This document shows positions 44,651 to 51,936 of a stretch of DNA of 64,000 nucleotides, one piece after another. The DNA comes from Streptomyces mirabilis. GTDB lineage: Bacteria; Actinomycetota; Actinomycetes; Streptomycetales; Streptomycetaceae. A program made the position numbers and the translations under genes. The notes under the pieces are model-generated. The model had not been told where the DNA came from. It ran no database searches and worked only from the letters and a program-made list of their open reading frames with translations. The stretch covers positions 2,418,001 to 2,482,000 of the forward strand of contig NZ_JBCJKP010000001.1 of the NCBI RefSeq assembly GCF_039503195.1. Direction: 5' to 3'. Each line of letters opens with the position of its first letter. The stretch's first letter is position 1.

Positions 44651-46120
44651 TCAGTAGCCCCGCCACCAGCGCAGGAAGCGCTGCCAGGCGCCGAGCCCGC
44701 GCACGGGTTCCGGTGTCGCCGGCAGGACGGGCGATGCCACGGGTGCCGGGGCGGGCGCCGCGGCCGGCTCGTCCGTCGTGACCTCCAGGCTCGGCCGCTG
44801 CCGCGGCACGGGATTCATGGAGGGCACGTCCTCGACGTCCTGGGGCGCCTGCGGCGCGAAGTACACCGGAAGCTCCACCAGGTGGCGCGAGGACATCGAC
44901 GAGCGCCAGCGCAACTCGTCCTCGTCGCCCTCGAGTTCGACGTCGGGCAGCCGGATCAGCAGTGCCTCGACCCCGACGTCCGCGATGGCACGACCGATGT
45001 CCTGGCCCGGGCACTCGTGGGGGCCGCCGCCGAAGGCGAGGTGGGCGCGGTTGCCCATCATGTTGGCCTTGAGGTCGGGACGCACCTTGGGGTCGATGTT
45101 GCCCGGCGCGATCCCCAGGATCAGACCGTCGCCCCGGCGGATCTCCCGGCCGCCCAACTCCGTGTCCTGCTTGGCGAAATAGCCGAGGACCGCGCTGAAC
45201 GGCGGCTCGTCCCACAGGGACTGCTCGACCGCCTGGGGCACCGTCATCTGCCCGCCGTTCAGCTGGGCACGGAAGCGCGGGTCAGTGAGCACCACGCGCA
45301 GCACGTTGGCGAGCAGGTTGGCCGTGGCCTCGTACGCGGCGAGCAGCACCAGGCGCAGATGCTGGGAGACCTCGTCGTCGGTGAGCTGGGCCGGGTGGTT
45401 GATCAGGACGCTGGTGAAGTCCCCGGTGGTCTCGACCCGGCGCCGGGCGGTGTGCCTGATCAGGATGTTCATGACGTACTCGTTGCTGGCGATCGCGGTC
45501 TCGGTGCCCCTGAGCAGGTCGCGGGTCGCCTGCACCAGCCGGTCGTCGTACTCGTCGGGCATGCCGAGGATCTCGCACAGCACGGCCATCGGCAGGTGCT
45601 CCGCGAACTGGCTGACCAGGTCGGCCCGGCCCTTCTCGCAGAACCGGTTGACGAGCAGCTGGGTCGCGCGGTTGATGTGCCGCCGGATGGTGCGGTGGTT
45701 GATGGTCGACATGGCACCGATGACCGCGCCGCGCAGCCGCAGGTGTTCGTCGCCCTCGGCGTGCGAACAGATGGGCTGCCAGGCGATGTGCGGCGCGAGG
45801 GGGTGGTCGGGGCCGGCCGTGCCGTCCTGGACGGCCTTCCACAGCCGGCTGTCCCGGGAGAAGTGTGTGGGGGTGCTCACCAGGTGCAGGTTCTCGGCGT
45901 GGCCGAGCACCACCCAGATCGGCACGTCGTTGTGGAGCAGGACGGGGGCGACCGCACCGTGCTCCTGACGGAGTTTCTCGTACAGGTCTCCCAGGTCGTC
46001 CGCCTCGGGGCCGTACAGCCGGTGCAGCCCGCCGGGACCGAGGCCGTGGGCGGGGCAGCCGGGCGGCGGGGCGAGCGTACGGTCGTCCGTACCGGCCGGG
46101 AAGTGGGATTCAGACGTCAC
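44651..46120 (-). CDS. rarE: Conservon cytochrome P450, CYP157-like (RarE-type)
   Basis: A 489-aa P450-like protein, last gene of the conservon. Heme-binding FGGGPHECPGQDIG (Cys near residue 370) is present. The normally invariant K-helix ExxR is replaced by EQSLW near residue 299, as reported for the CYP157 family. A Pro/Ala-rich tail of about 70 residues (PSLEVTTDEPAAAPAPAPV to WQRFLRWWRGY) is unusual. Conservon P450s regulate development through an unknown reaction. The order and direction match rarA-E (cvn9) of S. coelicolor as I recall. It starts 102 bp after the GTPase gene. Confidence 0.9.
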   Translation of the reverse strand: MTSESHFPAGTDDRTLAPPPGCPAHGLGPGGLHRLYGPEADDLGDLYEKLRQEHGAVAPVLLHNDVPIWVVLGHAENLHLVSTPTHFSRDSRLWKAVQDGTAGPDHPLAPHIAWQPICSHAEGDEHLRLRGAVIGAMSTINHRTIRRHINRATQLLVNRFCEKGRADLVSQFAEHLPMAVLCEILGMPDEYDDRLVQATRDLLRGTETAIASNEYVMNILIRHTARRRVETTGDFTSVLINHPAQLTDDEVSQHLRLVLLAAYEATANLLANVLRVVLTDPRFRAQLNGGQMTVPQAVEQSLWDEPPFSAVLGYFAKQDTELGGREIRRGDGLILGIAPGNIDPKVRPDLKANMMGNRAHLAFGGGPHECPGQDIGRAIADVGVEALLIRLPDVELEGDEDELRWRSSMSSRHLVELPVYFAPQAPQDVEDVPSMNPVPRQRPSLEVTTDEPAAAPAPAPVASPVLPATPEPVRGLGAWQRFLRWWRGY

Positions 46121-46222
46121 GGTGATCGCTCCGAAACTGAAGTGGATCCGGTGTGTTGGGAGTGTCCGGGTTCTTGGGGACGGTCCGGTGTCTTGGGACG
46201 GGAGTGGCGGCCGCCGCGGGCA

Positions 46223-46843
46223 TCAGGTGTGTGCCTGGCTCATCGTGAGCGAGTACAGGAAGTGCATCAGCGTCATCAGGACGTCCCGGCTGGAGGCCCG
46301 GCGGCGCGCGTCGCACTGCACGATCGGGATGTCCTCGGACAGGTCGAGCGCGGCGCGCAGGTCCTCGATGGGATAGCTGGGCGCGTCCGGGAAGGTGTTC
46401 ATCGCGACGACGAAGGGAACACCGCGCTCCTCCAGACGGCCGATCACGTCGAAGCTGACTTCCAGCCGGCGGGTGTCGATCAGTACGACCGCGCCGAGCG
46501 CGCCTTCGAACAGGCCGTTCCACAGGAACCAGAAGCGCTCCTGGCCGGGGGTGCCGAAGAGGTAGAGCACCAGCCGTTCCGTGATGCTGATGCGGCCGAA
46601 GTCCATGGCGACGGTGGTCGCGGTCTTGGTCTCCGAGCCGTAGTTGTCGTCGATGCCGATGCCGGCCTGCGTCATGGTCTCCTCGGTGGTCAGCGGTTTG
46701 ATCTCGCTGACGGCACCCACCATGGTCGTCTTGCCGACTCCGAACCCGCCCACGATCACGATTTTCACGGCGGCCTGCGCCGTGTGCGGCAGATGGTCCT
46801 CGGCGCGCGGGCCGGTGATCGTCTCAGAGCTTTTGAAGTCCAT
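46223..46843 (-). CDS. rarD: Conservon GTP-binding protein (RarD/CvnD)
   Basis: A 206-aa small GTPase-like protein. P-loop IVGGFGVGKTTMVGAVSEI, switch region AGIGIDDNYGS..TTVAMDFGRI, G3-like LFGTPGQERFWFLW and G4-like VVAMNTFPD. Conservon GTPases assemble with the histidine-kinase-like, roadblock and DUF742 proteins at the membrane, in a way likened to G-protein signalling. It overlaps the DUF742 gene by 20 bp. Confidence 0.93.
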   Translation of the reverse strand: MDFKSSETITGPRAEDHLPHTAQAAVKIVIVGGFGVGKTTMVGAVSEIKPLTTEETMTQAGIGIDDNYGSETKTATTVAMDFGRISITERLVLYLFGTPGQERFWFLWNGLFEGALGAVVLIDTRRLEVSFDVIGRLEERGVPFVVAMNTFPDAPSYPIEDLRAALDLSEDIPIVQCDARRRASSRDVLMTLMHFLYSLTMSQAHT

Positions 46844-47261
46844 GCATCACCGCTTCGAGGAGGGAACGGTCGGGGAGCGCCGAGCGAACGATCGGGGCGC
46901 GTGCCTGTACCAGTTCGGCCGCCAGCAGCTCGGTGAGCAGGACGGTCACCACGCTGAACGGCAGATTGAGATAGGCCGAGAGCTCGGCCACGGACAGAGG
47001 GGCCTGGCAGAGCCGGAGCAGCGCCGACTGCTCCGGCTGGGTGGTGGGTGTCGGCGCGTCGGCGCGCGCCACGATCAAGGTGACCAGGTCCAGGTCGGCC
47101 CGCTCGCCCGCCTCGCCCCCACCGGTGAGCAGATACAGGCGCCCGGGATTCTTGGGGTCCTCTTCCTCACCGTCTTCCTCACCCTCTTGGGGAGGCCGCT
47201 CCCGGGGAGGCTCGGTGAACTCTTCCTTGGGGTATCGCCGTCGGCGTTGCGGAGGAGTCAT
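46824..47261 (-). CDS. rarC: Conservon DUF742 protein (RarC/CvnC)
   Basis: A 145-aa protein. DUF742 region: RLYLLTGGGEAGERADLDLVTLI and a winged-helix-like ALLRLCQAPLSVAELSAYLNLPFSVVTVLLTELL, ending in LLEAVMHGLQKL. The N terminus is rich in Glu, Pro and Arg. Overlaps the roadblock gene by 4 bp and the GTPase gene by 20 bp. Confidence 0.94.
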   Translation of the reverse strand: MTPPQRRRRYPKEEFTEPPRERPPQEGEEDGEEEDPKNPGRLYLLTGGGEAGERADLDLVTLIVARADAPTPTTQPEQSALLRLCQAPLSVAELSAYLNLPFSVVTVLLTELLAAELVQARAPIVRSALPDRSLLEAVMHGLQKL

Positions 47262-47665
47262 ACGGTCTGCCCGTTGCGCCTCGGCGGACTGGTCAGATGG
47301 GCGCCGATCCGGGCGACGAGGTCGCTCATGCGGTTGCTCATGAGGCCGGGCTCCGCGATCTGGTTGGCGAGGACAGCGAGATAGGCGTTGGCCCCGGCGG
47401 ACATCAGGTAGAAGTAGCCTCCGTCGATCTCGATGAGGACCATCTTCATCGTGCCGTCGCTGCTGGGAACCTCGCTCGCGACCGCCGCGGCCAGGCTCTG
47501 CAGGCCCGCGCAGGCCGCGGCGACGCGGTCGGCGGCGTCCGGGTTGCCGCCGTAGCGTGCGATGCGCAGTCCGTCGGCGGAGAGCACCACGATCTGCTGG
47601 ATGCCCGGTACTCCGTCAGCGAGATCCCTGAGCATCCAGTCGAAGTTGTCCCGCTGATGGATCAC
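47258..47665 (-). CDS. rarB: Conservon roadblock/LC7 protein (RarB/CvnB)
   Basis: A 135-aa roadblock/LC7 protein: FDWMLRDLADGVPGIQQIVVLSADGLRIARYG, AACAGLQSLAAAVASEV, GGYFYLMSAGANAYLAVLA. Roadblock proteins are GTPase regulators, matching the GTPase two genes later. Overlaps its neighbours by 4 bp on each side (ATGA type). Confidence 0.95.
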   Translation of the reverse strand: MIHQRDNFDWMLRDLADGVPGIQQIVVLSADGLRIARYGGNPDAADRVAAACAGLQSLAAAVASEVPSSDGTMKMVLIEIDGGYFYLMSAGANAYLAVLANQIAEPGLMSNRMSDLVARIGAHLTSPPRRNGQTV

Positions 47666-49263
47666 TTGAGGTCCCCCTCGTCGTCGGCCTCCGAGGCCGC
47701 CTGGTTCTTCCTGGTGAACGCGTTGGGGTCCGGGTCACGCTTGAGTCCCTCCCAGAACGCCTCGACCCAGTGCCCCGGTGGCTTCTCCTTCTCCTTCTCC
47801 TGCTTCTTCGGGGCGGCGGGCACAGTGCCCCAGGAGGGAGCCGCGGCGGCGGCGGCCGCTTCCTCGGCGGCGAGCCGGGCCGCCTCGGCGTACCGCTCCC
47901 TGAGCGGGATCTTGACCCGGCTGCGCCGCTGCGGCAGGCCGTTGGGCGTCCACTCGGTGACCAGGGGGGCGTCGTCGTCCCTGGACCCGTCGTCCTGCTC
48001 GGGGAGGCGGGGTCCGGTGGTCGGGCGACGCTTCTTCGGCTTGCGGTTGGGCCCCTCGACCCCGTCGGTGTCCATGGTCGCGGTGGAGTTCGCGCCGATG
48101 CCGTGGGCGAGGGAGGCTGCGGGGTCCTTGGTGAGCATGTTGCTCGGCACCACCACGACCGCGCGGACACCGCCGTACGCGGACTGGCGGAGCGCGATCG
48201 CCATGTCGTACATCTTGGAGAGCCGGCCGACGACGGAGATGCCGAGCCGCGGGGCCTCGCCGAGAACCTGGAGGTCGGTGCCGGCCGCGGCCTGCCGGAG
48301 CAGTTCCTCCATCTTGCCGCGGGCCTCGTCGCTGAAGCTGACGCCGGAGTCCTCGATCTCGATGGCGACACCGGTCTGCACCTTGAGGGCGGTCAGGTGC
48401 ACCTTGCTGTTCGGCGGCGAATAGCGCGTCGCGTTGTCGAGGAGTTCGGCGACCGCGTGGATGACCGGTTCGACGTGGATGCCGTTGACGTTGACGTCGG
48501 CGATCGAGTGCAGCTCGATGCGCCGGTACTCGAGGATCCGGGACATCGCGCCGCGCATCACGCTGAACAACGGCACGGGCTTGGGCCAGTTGCGGCCCGG
48601 ACGGCCGCCGCCGAGCACCGCGATGGAGTCGGCGAGGCGACCGATCAGCGCGGTGCCGTGGTCGATGCGGAGCAGGTCGTCGAAGACCTCGGGGTTACGC
48701 CCGTGGTCCTCCTCCATCTCGCGGAGTTCCTTGTTCTGCTGGTGGACGATCGCCTGGACGCGGCGGGCGATGTTGACGAAGGAGCGGTGCGAGGAGTCGA
48801 GCAGCAGCTTCTCGGTGTCCAGCAACTCCAGGACGGTGCCCAGCAGGTCCCGTTCCACCTCGGAGATCTGCGGCAGGCTGGGATCGTCGACGCCGAAGCG
48901 GTGCGCCACGGAGTCGGGGTTCATGCCGCGGTTCATGCGCCGGATCGCGGCGGGCAGGACTTCGTGGTGGAAGCGCACGATGTCCTGGTCGTGGGCGGCG
49001 ATGCGCTGCTCCAGGTACGCCGTACGGCGGGCCAGTTCGGCGCGCACCGCACGGATGACGCGGCCACGGCGTACGGCTTCGGCGGCGACCGCGATCACCA
49101 GCAGCGTCGCGATGCCGCCACACCAGCCGACGGCGGCCCGGGCCGGGCCCGTCACCAAGGCGACGGCGGCCCCGGTCACCGCGGCCATCAGTATGGCCGG
49201 CGGCAACAGCACGCGCGCGTAGGGAAGTTCACGGCCACCGGGAGGCGATTGAACACTCACCAT
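47662..49263 (-). CDS. rarA: Conservon sensor-kinase-like membrane protein (RarA/CvnA)
   Basis: A 533-aa protein. Two N-terminal helices (VLLPPAILMAAVTGAAVALVTG, GWCGGIATLLVIAVAAEAV), a coiled-coil/DHp-like region, and a GHKL ATPase domain with N-box ELLDNATRYSPPNSKV and G1 EIEDSGVSF. A true phospho-accepting H-box is not obvious. The tail is long and charged (KKQEKEKEKPPGHWVEAF). It is the first gene of the five-gene operon. The ATG of MVSVQSPPGG is preferred to one 21 codons upstream. The 290 bp upstream, to the TetR gene, hold no gene and probably the operon promoter. Confidence 0.92.
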   Translation of the reverse strand: MVSVQSPPGGRELPYARVLLPPAILMAAVTGAAVALVTGPARAAVGWCGGIATLLVIAVAAEAVRRGRVIRAVRAELARRTAYLEQRIAAHDQDIVRFHHEVLPAAIRRMNRGMNPDSVAHRFGVDDPSLPQISEVERDLLGTVLELLDTEKLLLDSSHRSFVNIARRVQAIVHQQNKELREMEEDHGRNPEVFDDLLRIDHGTALIGRLADSIAVLGGGRPGRNWPKPVPLFSVMRGAMSRILEYRRIELHSIADVNVNGIHVEPVIHAVAELLDNATRYSPPNSKVHLTALKVQTGVAIEIEDSGVSFSDEARGKMEELLRQAAAGTDLQVLGEAPRLGISVVGRLSKMYDMAIALRQSAYGGVRAVVVVPSNMLTKDPAASLAHGIGANSTATMDTDGVEGPNRKPKKRRPTTGPRLPEQDDGSRDDDAPLVTEWTPNGLPQRRSRVKIPLRERYAEAARLAAEEAAAAAAAPSWGTVPAAPKKQEKEKEKPPGHWVEAFWEGLKRDPDPNAFTRKNQAASEADDEGDLK

Positions 49264-49553
49264 GTATGCCCTCTGAGACAAATCGGATGGGGTAGGGGGG
49301 AGTTCGTGGGGAAACTGCGTGGTCAAACCGCATCTTCGGAACTTTTGGGAACAAGCGCACGATTACATCTCAACTCGGTGCGCTGCGGGCGAGCTTAGTC
49401 CGACCGGATCATCGCCGTGTCATATTCAGCAACCGCCTGAAATCGCCCGCGCGGCAGGAGTACTCTCGGCCGTTTGCACGCTCAGGCTTCGTTCGCACAC
49501 GATGAGTAGCGGCGTACGGGCATGCGAAAACCGCACCTCCACAGGGCGGTACG

Positions 49554-50180
49554 TCAGATTCCGGCGATCCGCAGCGCCGCGTCGGCGGTCGCTTCGGCGA
49601 AGGCGGACACGGGCCGCTCGGGGTCGGACCGGTGCACGAGGATCACCCCTTCGATGAGACCGAACAGCAGATCCGTCCGCAGGTCGAGTTCACTCTTGAC
49701 GAGCGCGCCACCTGCCGTGGTCGCGGCCAGCAACTGCCGGTAGGTGTCCTTCAACTCGGCCCGTACGGCATGGAAGCCGGCGAAGCGCTCGGCGCGCACC
49801 TCGGGCAGCAGATACAGCCCGCCCAGGTTGTGCGGGCCTGCGCAGAGCAGCTCAACGTCGGTGCGGCACAGCTCCCACAGCCGGTTCTCGGGCGGGGTCG
49901 CGTCGTCGGCGAGGAGCTCCCGGGCGAAGGCGAGCGAGGGTGTGACGGTCGACTCCAGGAGCTCGGCGAGCAGCTCCTCCTTGCCGGAGACGTAGTGGTA
50001 CATCGACGCCTGGCGCATGCCGGCCCGCTCGGCGACGGCACGGGTGGTCGTCGCGGCGTACCCGCGCGTCGTGAACAACTCGGCGGCGGCGTCGAGCAGT
50101 TCGTCCCGCGGCGACAGCCCACTGTCCGGCCGCTGCGCAGCCCGGGGCCGCCCGACCCGTCGCCCACCACCACTTCCCAT
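49554..50180 (-). CDS. TetR-family regulator, probable repressor of the DUF1989 operon
   Basis: A 208-aa TetR protein. HTH at about 25-70: LLDAAAELFTTRGYAATTTRAVAERAGMRQASMYHYVSGKEELLAELL. The helical C-terminal domain holds GLYLLPEVRAERFAGFHAVRAELK and LFGLIEGVILVHRSDP. Starts at MGSGGGRRVGRP. It is transcribed away from the DUF1989 operon, 330 bp apart. The perfect palindrome near that operon and its copy at 42014 are the natural targets. Ligand unknown. No palindrome is seen at its own start, so it may not regulate itself. Confidence 0.88.
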   Translation of the reverse strand: MGSGGGRRVGRPRAAQRPDSGLSPRDELLDAAAELFTTRGYAATTTRAVAERAGMRQASMYHYVSGKEELLAELLESTVTPSLAFARELLADDATPPENRLWELCRTDVELLCAGPHNLGGLYLLPEVRAERFAGFHAVRAELKDTYRQLLAATTAGGALVKSELDLRTDLLFGLIEGVILVHRSDPERPVSAFAEATADAALRIAGI

Positions 50181-50243
50181 GCGTTCGATCCTCGCACACG
50201 ACACCGGACCCGAGCAGGACAAGGAACGGCCCGCCCACCCACC

Positions 50244-50339
50244 AGGGGTGCGAGGAACTGCGCGCCCAGCCACACACAACCCGCAACTCCAAACCCACAG
50301 CACACCCTCACAGGGGCGCGAGGAACCACGCACCCAGCC
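50244..50339. repeat. Two variants of the dispersed intergenic repeat
   Basis: AGGGGTGCGAGGAACTGCGC plus GCCCAGCC (50244-50271) and a second copy (50312-50339) with GAGGAACCACGC. Both are variants of the GGGGCGCGGGGAACTGCGCG element at 2271 and 27041. They fill the gap between the TetR gene and the operon promoter. The rest of this 330-bp gap contains the operator, and I see no riboswitch. Confidence 0.6.
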
Positions 50340-50464
50340 GCACCCGACCCACACCCTCAAACCCACGGAGCGCCCCGTACCGCCAAACCCGCGGAACGTC
50401 CGGTGAGGGGTCGGTAACCGTCCGGCAACACTCGGGACACGACCCCGACCCTCCCCGCCCCTAA

Positions 50465-50484
50465 TTTCTGTCGAGCGACAGAAA
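50465..50484. promoter_or_regulatory. Perfect 20-bp palindromic operator of the DUF1989 operon
   Basis: TTTCTGTCGAGCGACAGAAA is a perfect 9-2-9 palindrome, 25 bp before the first gene of the operon. Its length and form fit a TetR dimer site. A near copy lies at 42014-42033. Confidence 0.75.
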
Positions 50485-50509
50485 CCACCCAGGAGCCGGA
50501 GGACTCGCG

Positions 50510-51334
50510 ATGGCGACAGCGACCACTTACGGAGCCCGTGCCCACGCCCGGGCGCAAGAGGGTTCCCGCACGGAGGCCATGCCCGTCGTCCCGGCGGGCG
50601 CCTGGCCCGCGCCGCCCTGCGAGGCGGGCCACCTGGTGTGGGCGGAGACGGTGGCCGCCGGCAACTACACGCACAAGGTGCTGGCCCGCGGCACGGAACT
50701 CAGGCTCACCGACCTCAGGGGCGACGCCTGCGCACACCTGCTCCTGTACGCCGCCGACCGCCCCTGGGAACGCCTGAACGTGGCGGACACGGTCAAGGTC
50801 CAGTGGAACGCCTACCTCGGCGAGGGGCAGCTGCTCCTCTCCGACCAGGGCCGCGTCCTCGCCTCCCTGGTCGCCGACACCTCCGGCCGCCACGACACGC
50901 TCTGCGGCACCTCCACCCTCGTACGCAACACCCAACGCTACGGCGACGGAACCCCGCAGTCCGCCTCCCCCGCCGGCCGCGAACTGTTCAAGCTGGCCGC
51001 CGCCAAGAACGGCCTCGAACCCCGCGACCTGCCCCCCTCGCTCTCCTTCTTCCAGGGAGTGGAGGTCCGTGACGACGGCTCGCTGGACTTCACCGGTTCG
51101 GCGGGCCCCGGCGGCAGCGTGACGCTCCGCGCCGAACAGGACGTGACCGTGCTGCTCGCGAACGTGCCGCACCCCGCCGACCCCCGTACGGAGTACGTCA
51201 GCACTCCCCTGGAGGTCCTCGCCTGGCGCGCGGCCGCGACCGCGCCCGGCGACCCGCTGTGGGAGGCCACACCCGAGGGCCGCCGCGCCTTCCTGAACAC
51301 CGCCGAGTTCCTTGCCGCGAGGGGGATCGCATGA
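50510..51334 (+). CDS. DUF1989 protein 1 (urea-carboxylase-associated; carboxyguanidine deiminase subunit)
   Basis: A 274-aa protein of DUF1989. It contains GNYTHKVLARGTELRLTDLRGDACAHLLLY, AYLGEGQLLLSDQGRVLASL, the CGTSTLV segment and FFQGVEVRDDGSLDFTG. The family was first called urea-amidolyase-associated protein and was later shown to form a two-subunit carboxyguanidine deiminase (CgdAB) in guanidine degradation. Conserved His/Cys/Asp residues likely hold a metal. First gene of the operon; GGAGGA precedes the ATG, and the last 4 bp overlap the next gene. Confidence 0.88.
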   Translation: MATATTYGARAHARAQEGSRTEAMPVVPAGAWPAPPCEAGHLVWAETVAAGNYTHKVLARGTELRLTDLRGDACAHLLLYAADRPWERLNVADTVKVQWNAYLGEGQLLLSDQGRVLASLVADTSGRHDTLCGTSTLVRNTQRYGDGTPQSASPAGRELFKLAAAKNGLEPRDLPPSLSFFQGVEVRDDGSLDFTGSAGPGGSVTLRAEQDVTVLLANVPHPADPRTEYVSTPLEVLAWRAAATAPGDPLWEATPEGRRAFLNTAEFLAARGIA

Positions 51335-51936
51335 AGACCGTGGTTCCGGCCCGGGCCGCCTGGTCCGCCGTCGTCCGCACCGGAGAGACGCTCACCGTCA
51401 CCGACCTGCACGGCAACCAGGCCGTCGACTTCCTGGTGTACGACGCCCACGACACGACCGTCCGCTACAGCGCGCCCGACACCATCCACGCGCAGGGCAA
51501 CCTCTTCCTCACCACCGGCAGCGTGCTGATGTCCAACGAGCACACCCCGCTGATGACCGTGGTCGCGGACGAGGTCGGCCGGCACGACACGGTCGGCGGC
51601 GCCTGTTCCAAGGAGTCGAACACCCTGCGCTACGGCCACCACACCTGGTCCCAGCACGCCTGCGTGGACAACTTCCTCGCGGAGGGCGCCAAGTACGGCC
51701 TCGGCAAGCGCGATCTCGTCTCGAACATCAACTGGTACATGAACGTGCCGGTCGAGAAGGACGGCACCCTCGGCATCGTCGACGGCATCTCGGCCCCGGG
51801 GCTCACGCTGACCCTGCGCGCCGAGTGCGACGTCCTCGTGCTGGTCTCCAACTGCCCCCAGATCAACAACCCCTGCAACGGCTTCGAGCCGACCGCGGTG
51901 GAGATGACCATCGAGGCGAGCGGGGCGACGGGATGA
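51331..51936 (+). CDS. DUF1989 protein 2 (second carboxyguanidine deiminase subunit)
   Basis: A 201-aa DUF1989 paralogue of the preceding gene: LTVTDLHGNQAVDFLVYDAHD, AQGNLFLTTGSVLMSNEHTP, DTVGGACSKESNTLRYG and NCPQINNPCNGFEPTAVEM. Two paralogues side by side before a biotin carboxylase fit the CgdAB pair. It overlaps both neighbours by 4 bp (ATGA), so all three are translationally coupled. I chose MKTVVPARAAW because it sits at that overlap. Confidence 0.88.
   Translation: MKTVVPARAAWSAVVRTGETLTVTDLHGNQAVDFLVYDAHDTTVRYSAPDTIHAQGNLFLTTGSVLMSNEHTPLMTVVADEVGRHDTVGGACSKESNTLRYGHHTWSQHACVDNFLAEGAKYGLGKRDLVSNINWYMNVPVEKDGTLGIVDGISAPGLTLTLRAECDVLVLVSNCPQINNPCNGFEPTAVEMTIEASGATG

Noticed and set aside
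50181-50509. Guanidine-I (ykkC) riboswitch upstream of the DUF1989 operon
   Set aside because: Looked for the conserved ACGR-type elements and stem arrangement; only intergenic repeats and the palindrome were found. A covariance search would be decisive.
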